Source: an uncultured Bacteroidota bacterium
Lineage (GTDB): Bacteria; Bacteroidota; Bacteroidia; Flavobacteriales; Flavobacteriaceae
Assembly (NCBI GenBank): GCA_902587325.1
Contig: CACIKV010000001.1
Coordinates: 62,001 to 126,000 of the forward strand
Direction: 5' to 3'
Length of the DNA: 64,000 bases
Below are positions 35,292 to 44,752 of this stretch, in pieces. The position numbers and the translations under genes are program-made. Below the pieces are notes generated by a model. The model searched no databases, had not been told where the DNA came from, and saw only the letters and a program-made list of their open reading frames with translations. Every line of letters starts with the position of its first letter. Positions within the stretch are counted from its first letter, which is position 1.

Positions 35292-36191
35292 ATGAATTGG
35301 CAATCATTGTTAAAAGATTTTAAAAATTTTTTGAAATTTGAAAGAAACTTATCTGAAAATTCAACTCAAAGCTATATTCAAGATTTACAAAAATTAATTA
35401 GATTTTTATCTGATAATAATATTAATAAAAAAATTTCTGAAATTAATAGCAATGTTATTCGCGAGTTTGTATATCAACAAACTAAATTAATTAAACCAAG
35501 CAGTCAATCAAGATTAATTTCATCACTTAAAAATTTTTTTGATTATTTAATTATTGAAAAAATAATTTTTATTAATCCAATTAATTCAATTCAATATCCA
35601 AAGATAGCTGCCAAAATTCCAGAAACACTCTCAACTCATGAAATTGATAAGTTAATAGATTACTTAAAAAAATCTAAGAAAAATAGTTTGAGAAATTGTA
35701 CAATATTAGAAGTTTTATACAGCTGTGGATTAAGAGTTTCAGAATTAACTAACTTAAATATATCTGATATTTTTTTTGATGATTTTTTAATTAAAATATT
35801 AGGAAAAGGAAGAAAAGAAAGATTTGTACCAATGAGTAAGATTGTAAAAGACATGATTAAAGATTATTTAAATAGTGAAAGATTTAATACTATTACAAAA
35901 AAAGGATTTGAAGATATTCTTTTTCTAAATAATAGAGGAGAAAAATTAACTCGGGTAATGATTTATACAATTTTAAACATTGCGAAAAAAGGTACAGGAA
36001 TTAAAAAAAAGGTAAGTCCGCACATATTAAGACACTCTTTTGCTACTCACTTGATTGAAAATGGAGCTGACATATCAAGTATTCAGCACATGCTAGGACA
36101 CACAAATGTATCAACGACTGAGAGGTATTTACATGTGAACAAAGAACATTTAGTTGACACAATAAAAAGATTTCACCCAAAAAAAGACTAA
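35292..36191 (+). CDS. xerD: Tyrosine recombinase XerD
   Basis: 299 residues; resolves chromosome dimers at dif. The N-terminal SAM-like core-binding domain is followed by the catalytic domain with arginine in SCGLRVSEL, lysine in the GKGRKERFVP hairpin, HILRHSFATHLIENGAD, LGHTN and the nucleophile tyrosine in ERYLHV. The normal length and housekeeping neighbours indicate the chromosomal Xer recombinase and not a mobile-element integrase. It overlaps the response-regulator gene tail to tail by four bases. Confidence 0.9.
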   Translation: MNWQSLLKDFKNFLKFERNLSENSTQSYIQDLQKLIRFLSDNNINKKISEINSNVIREFVYQQTKLIKPSSQSRLISSLKNFFDYLIIEKIIFINPINSIQYPKIAAKIPETLSTHEIDKLIDYLKKSKKNSLRNCTILEVLYSCGLRVSELTNLNISDIFFDDFLIKILGKGRKERFVPMSKIVKDMIKDYLNSERFNTITKKGFEDILFLNNRGEKLTRVMIYTILNIAKKGTGIKKKVSPHILRHSFATHLIENGADISSIQHMLGHTNVSTTERYLHVNKEHLVDTIKRFHPKKD

Positions 36192-36883
36192 ACGTTCATC
36201 TTAAAACCTTTTCCATGGATATTTTCAATAGAAATTTTAGGATCAAGCTTTAGGTACTTTCTAATTTTAGTAACATAAACATCCATACTTCTTGATGTAA
36301 AATAATTATCATCATTCCAAATTTTAACTAATGCTTCTTCTCTTGATGTTAAATCATTTAAATTTTCTAGTAAAAGATTTAACAGCTTAGATTCTTTAGG
36401 AGATAAAGTAATTTCATTTTCTGTCCTGAACTGTAATGTTCTAAGTTTTGAATTAAAAGTAAAATCTGAAAAAGTATACTCAATTTTAGATTCTTTTTTT
36501 GAAGTTTCATTAAACTTTCTTCTGAAGATAGATTTAATTTTTAAAAGAAGTACCTCAGAATCAAAAGGTTTAACTAAATAATCATCCGCCCCAATTTTAA
36601 AGCCACGAATCATATCATCTTTCAATGATTTAGCTGTTAAAAAAATCAGTGGGATTTGATTATCAATCTGTCTGATTTCTTCAGCTAATGTAAAGCCATC
36701 TTTAAATGGCATCATAACATCAAGTATACACATGTCATAAATCTGTTTTTTAAACTTTTCAAGACCCTCAACACCATTTCTAGCCAATGTTGTTTTGTAT
36801 GAATGAAGTTTAAGATAATCATTTAAGATTGATCCAAAGTTATAATCATCTTCAACAAGCAAAATATTTTTTTTATACGACAT
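36188..36883 (-). CDS. OmpR-family response regulator
   Basis: 231 residues: receiver domain with phosphoacceptor D55 (CILDVMMPFKDGF), the acidic pair in VEDDYN and the K of the VKPFD segment, then a winged-helix DNA-binding domain (from about 130) with the EALVKIWNDDNYFTSRSMDVYVTKIRK-type recognition region (text spans about 190-216). It overlaps the start of its cognate kinase gene by 11 bases. Resembles the RprY type of Bacteroidota; targets unknown. Confidence 0.9.
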   Translation of the reverse strand: MSYKKNILLVEDDYNFGSILNDYLKLHSYKTTLARNGVEGLEKFKKQIYDMCILDVMMPFKDGFTLAEEIRQIDNQIPLIFLTAKSLKDDMIRGFKIGADDYLVKPFDSEVLLLKIKSIFRRKFNETSKKESKIEYTFSDFTFNSKLRTLQFRTENEITLSPKESKLLNLLLENLNDLTSREEALVKIWNDDNYFTSRSMDVYVTKIRKYLKLDPKISIENIHGKGFKMNV

Positions 36884-38450
36884 TCAAAGAAATATTAAAT
36901 TTTGTTCCTTTATCTAATTCACTATCAACAGAAATCATGCCACCATGTAAGTCAATAATTTTCTTTACATAGGAAAGCCCTAAACCATGACCTTTAACAT
37001 TATGAATATTCCCTTTAGTTTCTCTATAAAAATTTTCAAATATTTTTGATTTTACGTTTTTTGACATTCCAATTCCTTTGTCTGAAATACTAACGATTAA
37101 GCTGTTCTTTTTTACAAAAGTCTTTATTAAGATTTCAGGATCATTTATTGAATATTTTATTGAATTCTCTAAAATATTTACAAATACATTTACCATTTCA
37201 GACTCAGCTAATTGAATATTAATGTTATTGTTGCAGTATTCTTTTTTTATTAAACCATTTCTATTATTAAGTAATAAATCCACACTTTTAATTGCTTTAT
37301 CTAGTACGTCATGAATGATTACTGGTTTTTTAATCAAATCAATATTATTGTTTTCTAACTGAGATATCTTCAATACATTTTCAACTTGAAAGTTCATTCT
37401 TTTATTCTCATCACTAATAACACTTAAATATTTATTAACTAGCTTAGTATTATTCTTAACTTTTTCATTCTTAACTGCATTAATAGCTAAATCAATTGTA
37501 GCAATTGGTGTTTTAAATTCATGAGTCATATTATTAATAAAATCTGTTTTCATCTGTGAAATATTTTTTTGTCTTATGGAACTCAAAATCGTTGCAGAAA
37601 AAGATATTATTATAATTAAGGTAAAAACTACAGATAAAACAATTAGAAATAAGATTGAAGATCTTATGTAAGAAGATCGATTAGGGAATGCCACAGCCAA
37701 TGAAAAATTTGATTGACCTTTTTCATTTTGAAATAAAGGCATTGAGAAATTATCAATATTTTCTAAATTAGTGTAACCATCTGATCCCACTTTTGTTGCA
37801 AGTTTTCCATCAAAAATTCTGTAATCGTAATCAAGATCTAGGCCCCGAGACTTAAACTCTCTTTGTAATAATAATTCAATTTCAATATTATTAACCCTTT
37901 TGTGAATAGGTTTCAAATTAGCCAAATCTCTAAAAACCGATTCATATTTTGCTCTATCGATTAATGACATTTTTTCAACTCTTTGCAGTCTTTCTAAAGA
38001 ACTCATATTTTGCATTTCTCTTTCAAAAGCATCGTCGATAATAGTGGTGGTTTTTAAACTCTTATAATCAAGAATTTTAGTAGAATCCTGATTTTCTGAT
38101 TCCAGTAAACTAGTCGTTATATCATAGTCTTCTTCAAGAATTCCTTGAGAATAAATAAAAGTTTGATTCGTATTTTGATTTCGATTTATGTATTGAAAAA
38201 CTGATGTTAATTGAGATTCCTTAGGCTCGCCTACACTATCAATTAATTTTTGATAAACTGCTACATAATCTCTCATTTCCCTGTCTCTTATCGATTCAGT
38301 AACCGAGATTAGTGCTTGATTTACATTTAATGAGAATTGTCTTTCGCGGTTATCTATTGTTGTTTTTATCCAAAAACTTTGAACCAGAATAATTCCAATC
38401 AATGCCAAGGACATAAAAAGTATAAGAAGGAAATATTTATTTTTTTTCAT
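36873..38450 (-). CDS. Sensor histidine kinase
   Basis: 525 residues. One membrane helix near the N-terminus (about 5-25), a periplasmic region of about 230 residues, a second helix (about 260-285), then the HisKA domain with phosphoacceptor H310 in NMTHEFKTPIATID and a HATPase domain with the N box (NILENSIKYS), G1 (ISDKGIGMS) and G2 (GHGLGLSYV). It resembles the RprX type of Bacteroidota kinases. Its start abuts the coaE stop, so a two-component system is attached to the 3' end of the prmC-to-coaE run. The signal sensed is unknown. Confidence 0.9.
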   Translation of the reverse strand: MKKNKYFLLILFMSLALIGIILVQSFWIKTTIDNRERQFSLNVNQALISVTESIRDREMRDYVAVYQKLIDSVGEPKESQLTSVFQYINRNQNTNQTFIYSQGILEEDYDITTSLLESENQDSTKILDYKSLKTTTIIDDAFEREMQNMSSLERLQRVEKMSLIDRAKYESVFRDLANLKPIHKRVNNIEIELLLQREFKSRGLDLDYDYRIFDGKLATKVGSDGYTNLENIDNFSMPLFQNEKGQSNFSLAVAFPNRSSYIRSSILFLIVLSVVFTLIIIISFSATILSSIRQKNISQMKTDFINNMTHEFKTPIATIDLAINAVKNEKVKNNTKLVNKYLSVISDENKRMNFQVENVLKISQLENNNIDLIKKPVIIHDVLDKAIKSVDLLLNNRNGLIKKEYCNNNINIQLAESEMVNVFVNILENSIKYSINDPEILIKTFVKKNSLIVSISDKGIGMSKNVKSKIFENFYRETKGNIHNVKGHGLGLSYVKKIIDLHGGMISVDSELDKGTKFNISLNVV

Positions 38451-39029
38451 TTACATAATTATTTTTTCAATAATTTCCGTTACATGTTTTCTAGTTGTTT
38501 GAGATTCAATATTTTCAATACAAAAATCTGCAACATGCTTTTTTTTATCATAATCAATTTGGGAGTTAATTATTCTTTTTATATCATCATAACTAAGATT
38601 TCCCCTCGCCATGATTCGCTCAATTCTCAAATTTTCAGGGCAAGTTATTAAAATATTATAATCATTATTCTTAAAATTTTCATAATCAAATAATAAAGCT
38701 GACTCAAATACAGTGTTAAAATTCTTATTTTTTATGATAAATTCTCGATAAGAATCATAAACCTTCGGGTGGACTATCTTATTTATCTGGCCTAGCTTTT
38801 TATTATCTTTGAATATGATATTTGATATATATTCTGAATTTAATGTATCATTATTATATGAAAAAACACCAAATTTTTCAATTATTTGATTTTTAATTTC
38901 ATTGTTATTATTAATTATATTCTTAGCCTCAAAATCAGAATTAAAACTTTTGAAATTATACTTTAAAAAAATTGAAGAAACAAAAGATTTTCCTGAACCG
39001 ATACCACCAGTAATACCAATTCTTTTCAT
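38451..39029 (-). CDS. coaE: Dephospho-CoA kinase
   Basis: 192 residues; last step of CoA synthesis. P-loop RIGITGGIGSGKSFVSSIF, then the conserved D of SDFEAK, IVHPKV and the late lid region. Eight bases after fabI and directly upstream of the kinase gene. coaBC is five genes upstream in the same run. Confidence 0.94.
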   Translation of the reverse strand: MKRIGITGGIGSGKSFVSSIFLKYNFKSFNSDFEAKNIINNNNEIKNQIIEKFGVFSYNNDTLNSEYISNIIFKDNKKLGQINKIVHPKVYDSYREFIIKNKNFNTVFESALLFDYENFKNNDYNILITCPENLRIERIMARGNLSYDDIKRIINSQIDYDKKKHVADFCIENIESQTTRKHVTEIIEKIIM

Positions 39030-39037
39030 TAATAAAA

Positions 39038-39853
39038 TTATGATTTTGAAATAATATCAATAATATCTTGACTCACACCAACATTACTAAAACCACCATC
39101 ATGAAAAAGATTTTGCAAGGTAACTTTTCTTGTATAATCTGAAAATAATGTAATTGTGTAATCAGCACATTCATCTGCAGATGCATTTCCTAAAGGAGAC
39201 ATTTTTTCTGCGTAATTAATAAAACCATCAAAACCAGTGACACCTTTTCCAGCAGTTGTTGGTGTTGGAGATTGACTAATTGTATTAACTCTAACCTTCT
39301 TTTCTTTTCCAAAAAAATAACCAAAACTCCTAGCAATTGACTCCAGATAAGCTTTATTATCAGCCATATCATTATAATTAGGAAAAACTCTTTGAGCTGC
39401 CATGTAAGAAAGAGCAACAATACTTCCCCACTCATTCATAGCGTCCATTTTGTATAAGCTTTGCAATAACTTATGAAAAGATACAGCAGAAACATCCCAT
39501 CCTTTTGTTAACCAATCATGATTCAAGTCAGTATATTTTTTACCTTTTCTTACATTTACAGACATTCCAATCGAGTGAAGAACAAAATCAATTTTACTGT
39601 CAAAATGTTCAAGTGTTTTTTTTATTAAAAATTCTAAATCTTGAATATTAGTAGCATCAGCTGGAATCAATGGTGAATTAGTTTCTTTAGCAAGATCATT
39701 AATAGTACCCATTCTCAAAGCAACTGGTGCATTAGTTAAAACAAATTTACCACCTTGTTCATGTATTTTTAAGGCAGTTTTCCATGCAATAGAATTTTGA
39801 TCTAAAGCTCCAAAAATAATCCCATTTTTACCTTTCAATAAGTTATTAGCCAT
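39038..39853 (-). CDS. fabI: Enoyl-[acyl-carrier-protein] reductase
   Basis: 271 residues; NADH-dependent last step of the fatty-acid elongation cycle. The SDR start LLKGKNGIIFGALDQNSIAW is the FabI form of the nucleotide site. The catalytic Tyr-x6-Lys is in NYNDMADNKAYLE, followed by VRVNTISQSPTPT. 21 bases after recN and eight before coaE. Confidence 0.95.
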   Translation of the reverse strand: MANNLLKGKNGIIFGALDQNSIAWKTALKIHEQGGKFVLTNAPVALRMGTINDLAKETNSPLIPADATNIQDLEFLIKKTLEHFDSKIDFVLHSIGMSVNVRKGKKYTDLNHDWLTKGWDVSAVSFHKLLQSLYKMDAMNEWGSIVALSYMAAQRVFPNYNDMADNKAYLESIARSFGYFFGKEKKVRVNTISQSPTPTTAGKGVTGFDGFINYAEKMSPLGNASADECADYTITLFSDYTRKVTLQNLFHDGGFSNVGVSQDIIDIISKS

Positions 39854-39874
39854 ATTTATTTTTTTTAAATATAA

Positions 39875-41527
39875 TTATTTAAGGAGTTCTTCGGCTTGAT
39901 TTAAGGCAGAATTAGTTATTTTTTTTCCAGAAATCATACTAGCTATCTCCGCAATTCTATCACTTTTTGAAAGTTTAATAATATTTGTTCTTGAGTTGCC
40001 ATTATCATTTGTTTTTATAACTTTAAAATGATAATTACCTTTAGATGCAACTTGAGCTAGGTGAGTAATTGATATAATTTGAATTTTAATACTCATTTTT
40101 TTCATCAAAAAACCTATAGATTCTGCTATTTCACCACTAGTTCCAGAGTCAATTTCATCAAAAATTATAGTAGGAAGATTATTTTTTTTTGCAAAAACAG
40201 ATTTAATTGCTAATAATATTCTAGATTTTTCTCCACCTGAAGCAATTTTTGCGAGCGGTTTTAATTCAATTTTTGAGCTTGAAGAATATAAAACTACAAG
40301 ATTATCAATACCAAAATTATTTAATTTTTCTTCTTTTATGAATTCAAATTTTATTAAAGAGCTATCAAGTGAAAGTAAAGTAAATATTTTCTTAATATCC
40401 TGCTGTAATCTATCTGATATTTTAACTCTTTTATTGTAGATTTCGTTAGAGGCTTCTATTAAACTTTTTTCAATATTTTTTATTTCATTAATCTCATCTT
40501 CAATCATTTTATCAACTCTATCGGTACTTTCAATTGAATTTATTAAATCATCTCTTATATCAATTAATTGCTTAACAGAATTCACATTATGCTTATTTTC
40601 TAAATCTTGAATTTTAAAAAGCCTTGACTGGATTTTATTAAATTTATCTGGATCAAAAGATAAGTTTTCAGAATACGAATTTAATGATTCAATAATATCA
40701 TTAGCCTCAAAAAAAAGTTTTTCAAATCTGGTATCATAATTCTTTAGTTCTGATGAAAAAATAGATATTTTTTTTAGAATATTAAGTATTGAACTTAATA
40801 TTTCAATTAAATTTCCATTTTGTCCATTAATTAACTTATTCAATTCATCGAAGTTATTTTGAATTTTTTCAAAATTTTTAAGAGAGTCGTATTGTTTCTG
40901 TAAATTATCTTTTTCATTGAAATCAAGATTTAGAGCTTTAATTTCATTTAAAAGGAATAAATTATAATCATAATCTCTAGCTATTTTATGCTTTTTCTCT
41001 ATCAAATTATTATAGTTATTTTTCTTTTTTTTAAGAATATTAAATTTATTCTGAAATTCAAATACTTTATCTTCCTGATTTGCAAAAAAATCTATGAGAT
41101 TATAAAAAAATGATTTATTTGAAAAAATGTCATTTTGATTTTGGCTATGAATATCAATTAGTGATGAACTAATTTTTTTTAAAATTTCTATTTTAACTGG
41201 TGAGTCATTTATAAAAGCTCTAGATTTACCGTTTCTTAAAATTTCTCTTCTTATAATTGTTTCAGAGCTGTAATCTAAATCATTATTATTAAAAAAAGAA
41301 ATTAGATCATAATCATCAATATTAAATGTTGCCTCAATAGTACACTTTTCTTTACCTGTACCAATTATTTTATGATCAATTCTATTTCCAAGAAGTTGAT
41401 TAATAGCTCCCAATATTATTGATTTACCAGATCCTGTTTCTCCTGTAATAATTGAAAGACCATTACTAAAATTAATTGATAACTTATCAATCAAAATATA
41501 ATTTTTTATTTCTAATTTAAGAAGCAA
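39875..41527 (-). CDS. recN: DNA repair protein RecN
   Basis: 550-residue SMC-like ATPase for double-strand break repair. Walker A is ITGETGSGKSIILGAI at the N-terminus; about 150-400 is largely coiled coil broken by a central loop; the C-terminal half has the ABC signature LASGGEKSRILLAIK and Walker B PTIIFDEIDSGTSGEIA. Full length for the family. Between DUF4835 (nine bases) and fabI. Confidence 0.95.
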   Translation of the reverse strand: MLLKLEIKNYILIDKLSINFSNGLSIITGETGSGKSIILGAINQLLGNRIDHKIIGTGKEKCTIEATFNIDDYDLISFFNNNDLDYSSETIIRREILRNGKSRAFINDSPVKIEILKKISSSLIDIHSQNQNDIFSNKSFFYNLIDFFANQEDKVFEFQNKFNILKKKKNNYNNLIEKKHKIARDYDYNLFLLNEIKALNLDFNEKDNLQKQYDSLKNFEKIQNNFDELNKLINGQNGNLIEILSSILNILKKISIFSSELKNYDTRFEKLFFEANDIIESLNSYSENLSFDPDKFNKIQSRLFKIQDLENKHNVNSVKQLIDIRDDLINSIESTDRVDKMIEDEINEIKNIEKSLIEASNEIYNKRVKISDRLQQDIKKIFTLLSLDSSLIKFEFIKEEKLNNFGIDNLVVLYSSSSKIELKPLAKIASGGEKSRILLAIKSVFAKKNNLPTIIFDEIDSGTSGEIAESIGFLMKKMSIKIQIISITHLAQVASKGNYHFKVIKTNDNGNSRTNIIKLSKSDRIAEIASMISGKKITNSALNQAEELLK

Positions 41528-41536
41528 TAGTAAAAT

Positions 41537-42454
41537 TTATAGTTTGTTCCATTTATTGGAATAAAATGGTGAAATTTTATTTAAAATTAATTTAATTTCA
41601 TCAATCTCAACAATTTCTAAATCATTATTGAAAATATAAAAAATCTCATCATTTTTTGATTGAAAAAAAATTTCTTTTAAGATTGAATTAGGTCTATATC
41701 TATTTATTTCTATAAACATATTAATTGCATTTTTAATATTTAATAAAGCAACTTTCCTGTTTATGGTCATTAAGTCTAGACCATTTCTATAATAGTTGTA
41801 ATTTATGTTTTTAATAGTATAATAATTATTTGATATTAGGTTGTCAACTAGCCAATATTTATTAACTCTTCCACCATTACTTGTTGGATTCCATGTTGAA
41901 CTACTTGAAATATTAGAAGCTTTATCAAGAATAGATTTAGCATCGGAATAAAAGTTAAAACCTGAATTTAGCTCAAACGAATCTTTATCAAAACCAATAA
42001 TTATTTTAGAGTAAAAGGATAATAATGAAGCTAAATCACTAGTATATCTAGAATAGGAAAAAATAATTGGTTCATTTAATTGATATGAAAAATTAATTCC
42101 AACATCTCTGAAATTAAAATTTAATGACTTATAACTAGACTCGTATCCTGTTCTAAATGAGCTTACATCAAGATTTACAACAAACTGATTGTCTTCATAA
42201 TTGACGATTGTAAAAATAAAGTTACAATCAATCTTTTGAATCAAATTATATGATTCGTTTGAAAAACGTGTTGTATTTAAAAAGTTAAATGTTGATCTTT
42301 TAAAATCTTCAAAAATCTCGTTATAAGTTTGATTTACCTGATCATAATTAATTACAACTTCAGCATTTAATTCTTGTGAATATAATTTAATAGAAAAAAT
42401 AACAAATAAACTACATGTTAATAATTTCTTCAAGTATATCTTTAGATATCTCAC
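41537..42454 (-). CDS. DUF4835-family exported protein
   Basis: 305 residues with an N-terminal signal peptide (KKLLTCSLFVIFSIKLYS, cleavage after about 26). The mature part, beginning QELNAEVVINYDQVNQTYNE and containing NPTSNGGRVNKYWLVDNL, fits the Bacteroidota-specific DUF4835 family, usually encoded between coaBC and recN. Function unknown, envelope-located. The ATG at 42454 gives a 44-base overlap with coaBC; a TTG at 42433 (MKKLLTCS) would give a more typical signal peptide with a 23-base overlap, so the start is uncertain. Confidence 0.8.
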   Translation of the reverse strand: MRYLKIYLKKLLTCSLFVIFSIKLYSQELNAEVVINYDQVNQTYNEIFEDFKRSTFNFLNTTRFSNESYNLIQKIDCNFIFTIVNYEDNQFVVNLDVSSFRTGYESSYKSLNFNFRDVGINFSYQLNEPIIFSYSRYTSDLASLLSFYSKIIIGFDKDSFELNSGFNFYSDAKSILDKASNISSSSTWNPTSNGGRVNKYWLVDNLISNNYYTIKNINYNYYRNGLDLMTINRKVALLNIKNAINMFIEINRYRPNSILKEIFFQSKNDEIFYIFNNDLEIVEIDEIKLILNKISPFYSNKWNKL

Positions 42455-43616
42455 TTTTAGACTTTAGACTAATTTTTTTTGATTTTTTTTCAGTAATAAA
42501 TGTAACTTGATTTGTGTCAAAATCAAAACCAGCTCCTTCATCATTCAATGAATTCAAAATAATTGCATCCATTTTTTTTCTAAACAGCTTTAATTTAGCA
42601 TTATTTAATTCATCGCAAGTTTCAAGAGCAAAACCAATTAATTTTTGATTTTTCTTTTTAATCAAACCCATTTTAGCTATAATATCTTTATTTCTCTCAA
42701 GTTCTATTGTAATTGTTTTGATATCCTCTTTTTTTAATTTTTCTTTAGGGATTGATTTGGATTTATAATCAGAAACTGCTGCAGCCATTATACAATAATC
42801 TACTTTAGGAAAAATATTTATACATTCATTATACATTTCATCAGCAGAAAGTATTTTTTTTAATTTAATATTAAATCCATTTATATTTTCAGATGAGGGA
42901 CCAGAAATCAAATGTACATCAGCTCCCATTTCTGATGCCTTTTTTGCTAAATAGTAACCCATTTTTCCACTTGAGAAGTTACTAATAAATCTCACAGGAT
43001 CAATCATTTCATATGTAGGACCAGCTGTGATAAGTATTTTTTTTCCAAAAAGAGGCAATTCTTTAATTATAGTTTTTTTTAAAAACTCTAAAATTAATTC
43101 TGGTTCTTCTAGTCGACCTTTACCATGCATTCCGCTTGCTAAAAAACCAGTAGCAGGTTCAATACAGTGATTACCCCTGTTTTTTAGAATTTCTATATTT
43201 TTTTTATTTGATTTATCCTTAAACATTTCCAGATCCATCGAAGGTGCAAAAAAAACATTATGCTTAAATGACATAAAAGTTGCTAAGAGTAAGTTATCCG
43301 CATTCCCATTAACCATTTTTGAAATTGTTGAAGATGTTGCTGGTGCAATTATGAAATAATTTGCCCATTCAGCTAACTCAACGTGATTATTCCATGATTT
43401 TTCATTATCATTTTCTTCAACGAAATTTACGTATGTCCTATTTTGAGAAAGCGTTGAAAAAGTTAATGGAGTTACAAAATCTAATGAGCTTTTGGTAAGT
43501 ATGACTTTTACATTACATCCTTCATTTTTAAGTAGTCTTAGTAAAAAAATCGACTTGTAAGCTGAGATACTTCCAGAAACTCCCAACAGGATATTTTTTC
43601 CCTGGAGAAATGACAT
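42411..43616 (-). CDS. coaBC: Bifunctional phosphopantothenoylcysteine decarboxylase / synthetase
   Basis: 401 residues; two CoA-synthesis steps in one protein. The N-terminal flavin decarboxylase (1-180) has GVSGSISAYK, catalytic H78 in NHVELAEWA and PSMDLEM. The C-terminal synthetase (about 185-401) has ILITAGPTYEMIDPVRFISNFSSGKMG and AAAVSDYK. Two conserved decarboxylase positions differ from the E. coli pattern: the PASANT motif reads PATSST (Ser96 for Asn) and the GxLACG cysteine is serine (S161 in GFLASG). The frame is intact, and this appears to be the only copy in the window, so it is presumably active. Confidence 0.93.
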   Translation of the reverse strand: MSFLQGKNILLGVSGSISAYKSIFLLRLLKNEGCNVKVILTKSSLDFVTPLTFSTLSQNRTYVNFVEENDNEKSWNNHVELAEWANYFIIAPATSSTISKMVNGNADNLLLATFMSFKHNVFFAPSMDLEMFKDKSNKKNIEILKNRGNHCIEPATGFLASGMHGKGRLEEPELILEFLKKTIIKELPLFGKKILITAGPTYEMIDPVRFISNFSSGKMGYYLAKKASEMGADVHLISGPSSENINGFNIKLKKILSADEMYNECINIFPKVDYCIMAAAVSDYKSKSIPKEKLKKEDIKTITIELERNKDIIAKMGLIKKKNQKLIGFALETCDELNNAKLKLFRKKMDAIILNSLNDEGAGFDFDTNQVTFITEKKSKKISLKSKSEISKDILEEIINM

Positions 43617-43621
43617 TTAAA

Positions 43622-43942
43622 CTATTTATTTTCAGGTTTCCTGAAATAAATTTTTTCAGATAACCAGTTATCAATTGCAATAGCATGGGCTTTAGGCAAT
43701 CTTTCATAAAATTTAGAAACTTCTATTTGTTCTTTATTTTCAAATATTTCTTCCAAATTTTCACTTGGTGTTGCAAACTCTTCTAACTTACTAATTAATT
43801 CTTTCTTAATATCCTCATTAATTTGAATTGTTCTTTTAGATATTATTGAAATTGCCTTATAAATATTATCAGTAGAGTTATCGATTTTATCTCTGTCATA
43901 TGTTACTGTTGAAGTCGGAGCATTGGCTTTTTTAAAATCCAT
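43622..43942 (-). CDS. rpoZ: RNA polymerase omega-like subunit (Bacteroidota type)
   Basis: 106 residues, soluble. DKIDNSTDNIYKAISIISKRTIQINEDIK contains the omega-like R-A-x-x-I-x-x-R/K helix region, and the protein sits between coaBC and bamD as the Bacteroidota omega homologue does. The C-terminal extension (about 70-106, with FYERLPKAHAIAIDNWL) is specific to the phylum. It stabilises the polymerase beta' subunit in characterised omega proteins. Similarity to classical omega is weak, so the assignment leans on the family pattern and order. Confidence 0.75.
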   Translation of the reverse strand: MDFKKANAPTSTVTYDRDKIDNSTDNIYKAISIISKRTIQINEDIKKELISKLEEFATPSENLEEIFENKEQIEVSKFYERLPKAHAIAIDNWLSEKIYFRKPENK

Positions 43943-43951
43943 AAGTTTATA

Positions 43952-44752
43952 TTAGGTGCCGGCAAATATACTAATTTCTTTATCTATATCTAAAATCTTT
44001 TTTTCGGCATCATTGGAATACTCACTTTCAGGATAATCTATAATGAACTCATTATATATTTTTTTAGCATCTTCAAGCCTTTTCTTTTTTAAGTTAGGTA
44101 TGCTATTAATGGCAAGTTTGTATGAAGAGTCAAAGAGAAAAAACAATGCATCTTCCCTGAAAGGAGTCCCAGGGTAGTCTGAAATAAAACTATTTAAAAC
44201 TATTATTGCAGATTTATAATCTCTAATTTTATTGTACTGCTTTCCTATCTCAAAAGCCTTTTCTTCAAGTTTTATCCTTAACTCCTGAACCAAATCACTT
44301 GCATTTGAAAGCTTTTCAGAATTTGGGTAAAAATTAATAAACTCTTGAAGTTTTTCAATTGCTTCTATTGTTTTTTCCTGAGTAAGCGTGTGAACTGGTG
44401 ATTGTTTATAATAACAAAAAGCTGCTAAATAAGCAGCCTCTTCAGCTTTTTGACTCATAGGATAAGCCTTTACAAATTCTTCAAATTTAAAAGCGGCTGT
44501 TAGATAATTCTTAATATTTAATAAGCTACTTGCATAAAAAAATGTTATTCTTTCTGCTTGGGGCCTTCCCCTATATTTTGGTGAAATTTGTTCAAATAAG
44601 TTAGATGCTCTTCTCCATTCTTCATTTTCATAATATTCTTCGGCAGCTTTATATTTAGCTGTTGTATCTTCATTTCTAAGCATTTTTTGATAGTCATTAC
44701 ATGATGTAAACATTATTAAAAGCAAGAAAAACTTAAAGAAGATTTTATTCAT
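43952..44752 (-). CDS. bamD: Outer-membrane assembly lipoprotein BamD
   Basis: 266 residues. Lipoprotein signal with lipobox MFTSC (Cys18), then repeated TPR motifs (for example KAAEEYYENEEWRRASNLFEQI, EAAYLAAFCYYKQSP). The Bam complex inserts beta-barrel proteins in the outer membrane; the TonB receptor in this window is a client type. Start overlaps the dapA stop by one base. Confidence 0.9.
   Translation of the reverse strand: MNKIFFKFFLLLIMFTSCNDYQKMLRNEDTTAKYKAAEEYYENEEWRRASNLFEQISPKYRGRPQAERITFFYASSLLNIKNYLTAAFKFEEFVKAYPMSQKAEEAAYLAAFCYYKQSPVHTLTQEKTIEAIEKLQEFINFYPNSEKLSNASDLVQELRIKLEEKAFEIGKQYNKIRDYKSAIIVLNSFISDYPGTPFREDALFFLFDSSYKLAINSIPNLKKKRLEDAKKIYNEFIIDYPESEYSNDAEKKILDIDKEISIFAGT

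Noticed and set aside
35292..36191. Integrase of a mobile element
   Set aside because: Length, motifs and housekeeping neighbours fit chromosomal XerD; no attachment-site repeats or cargo genes are present.
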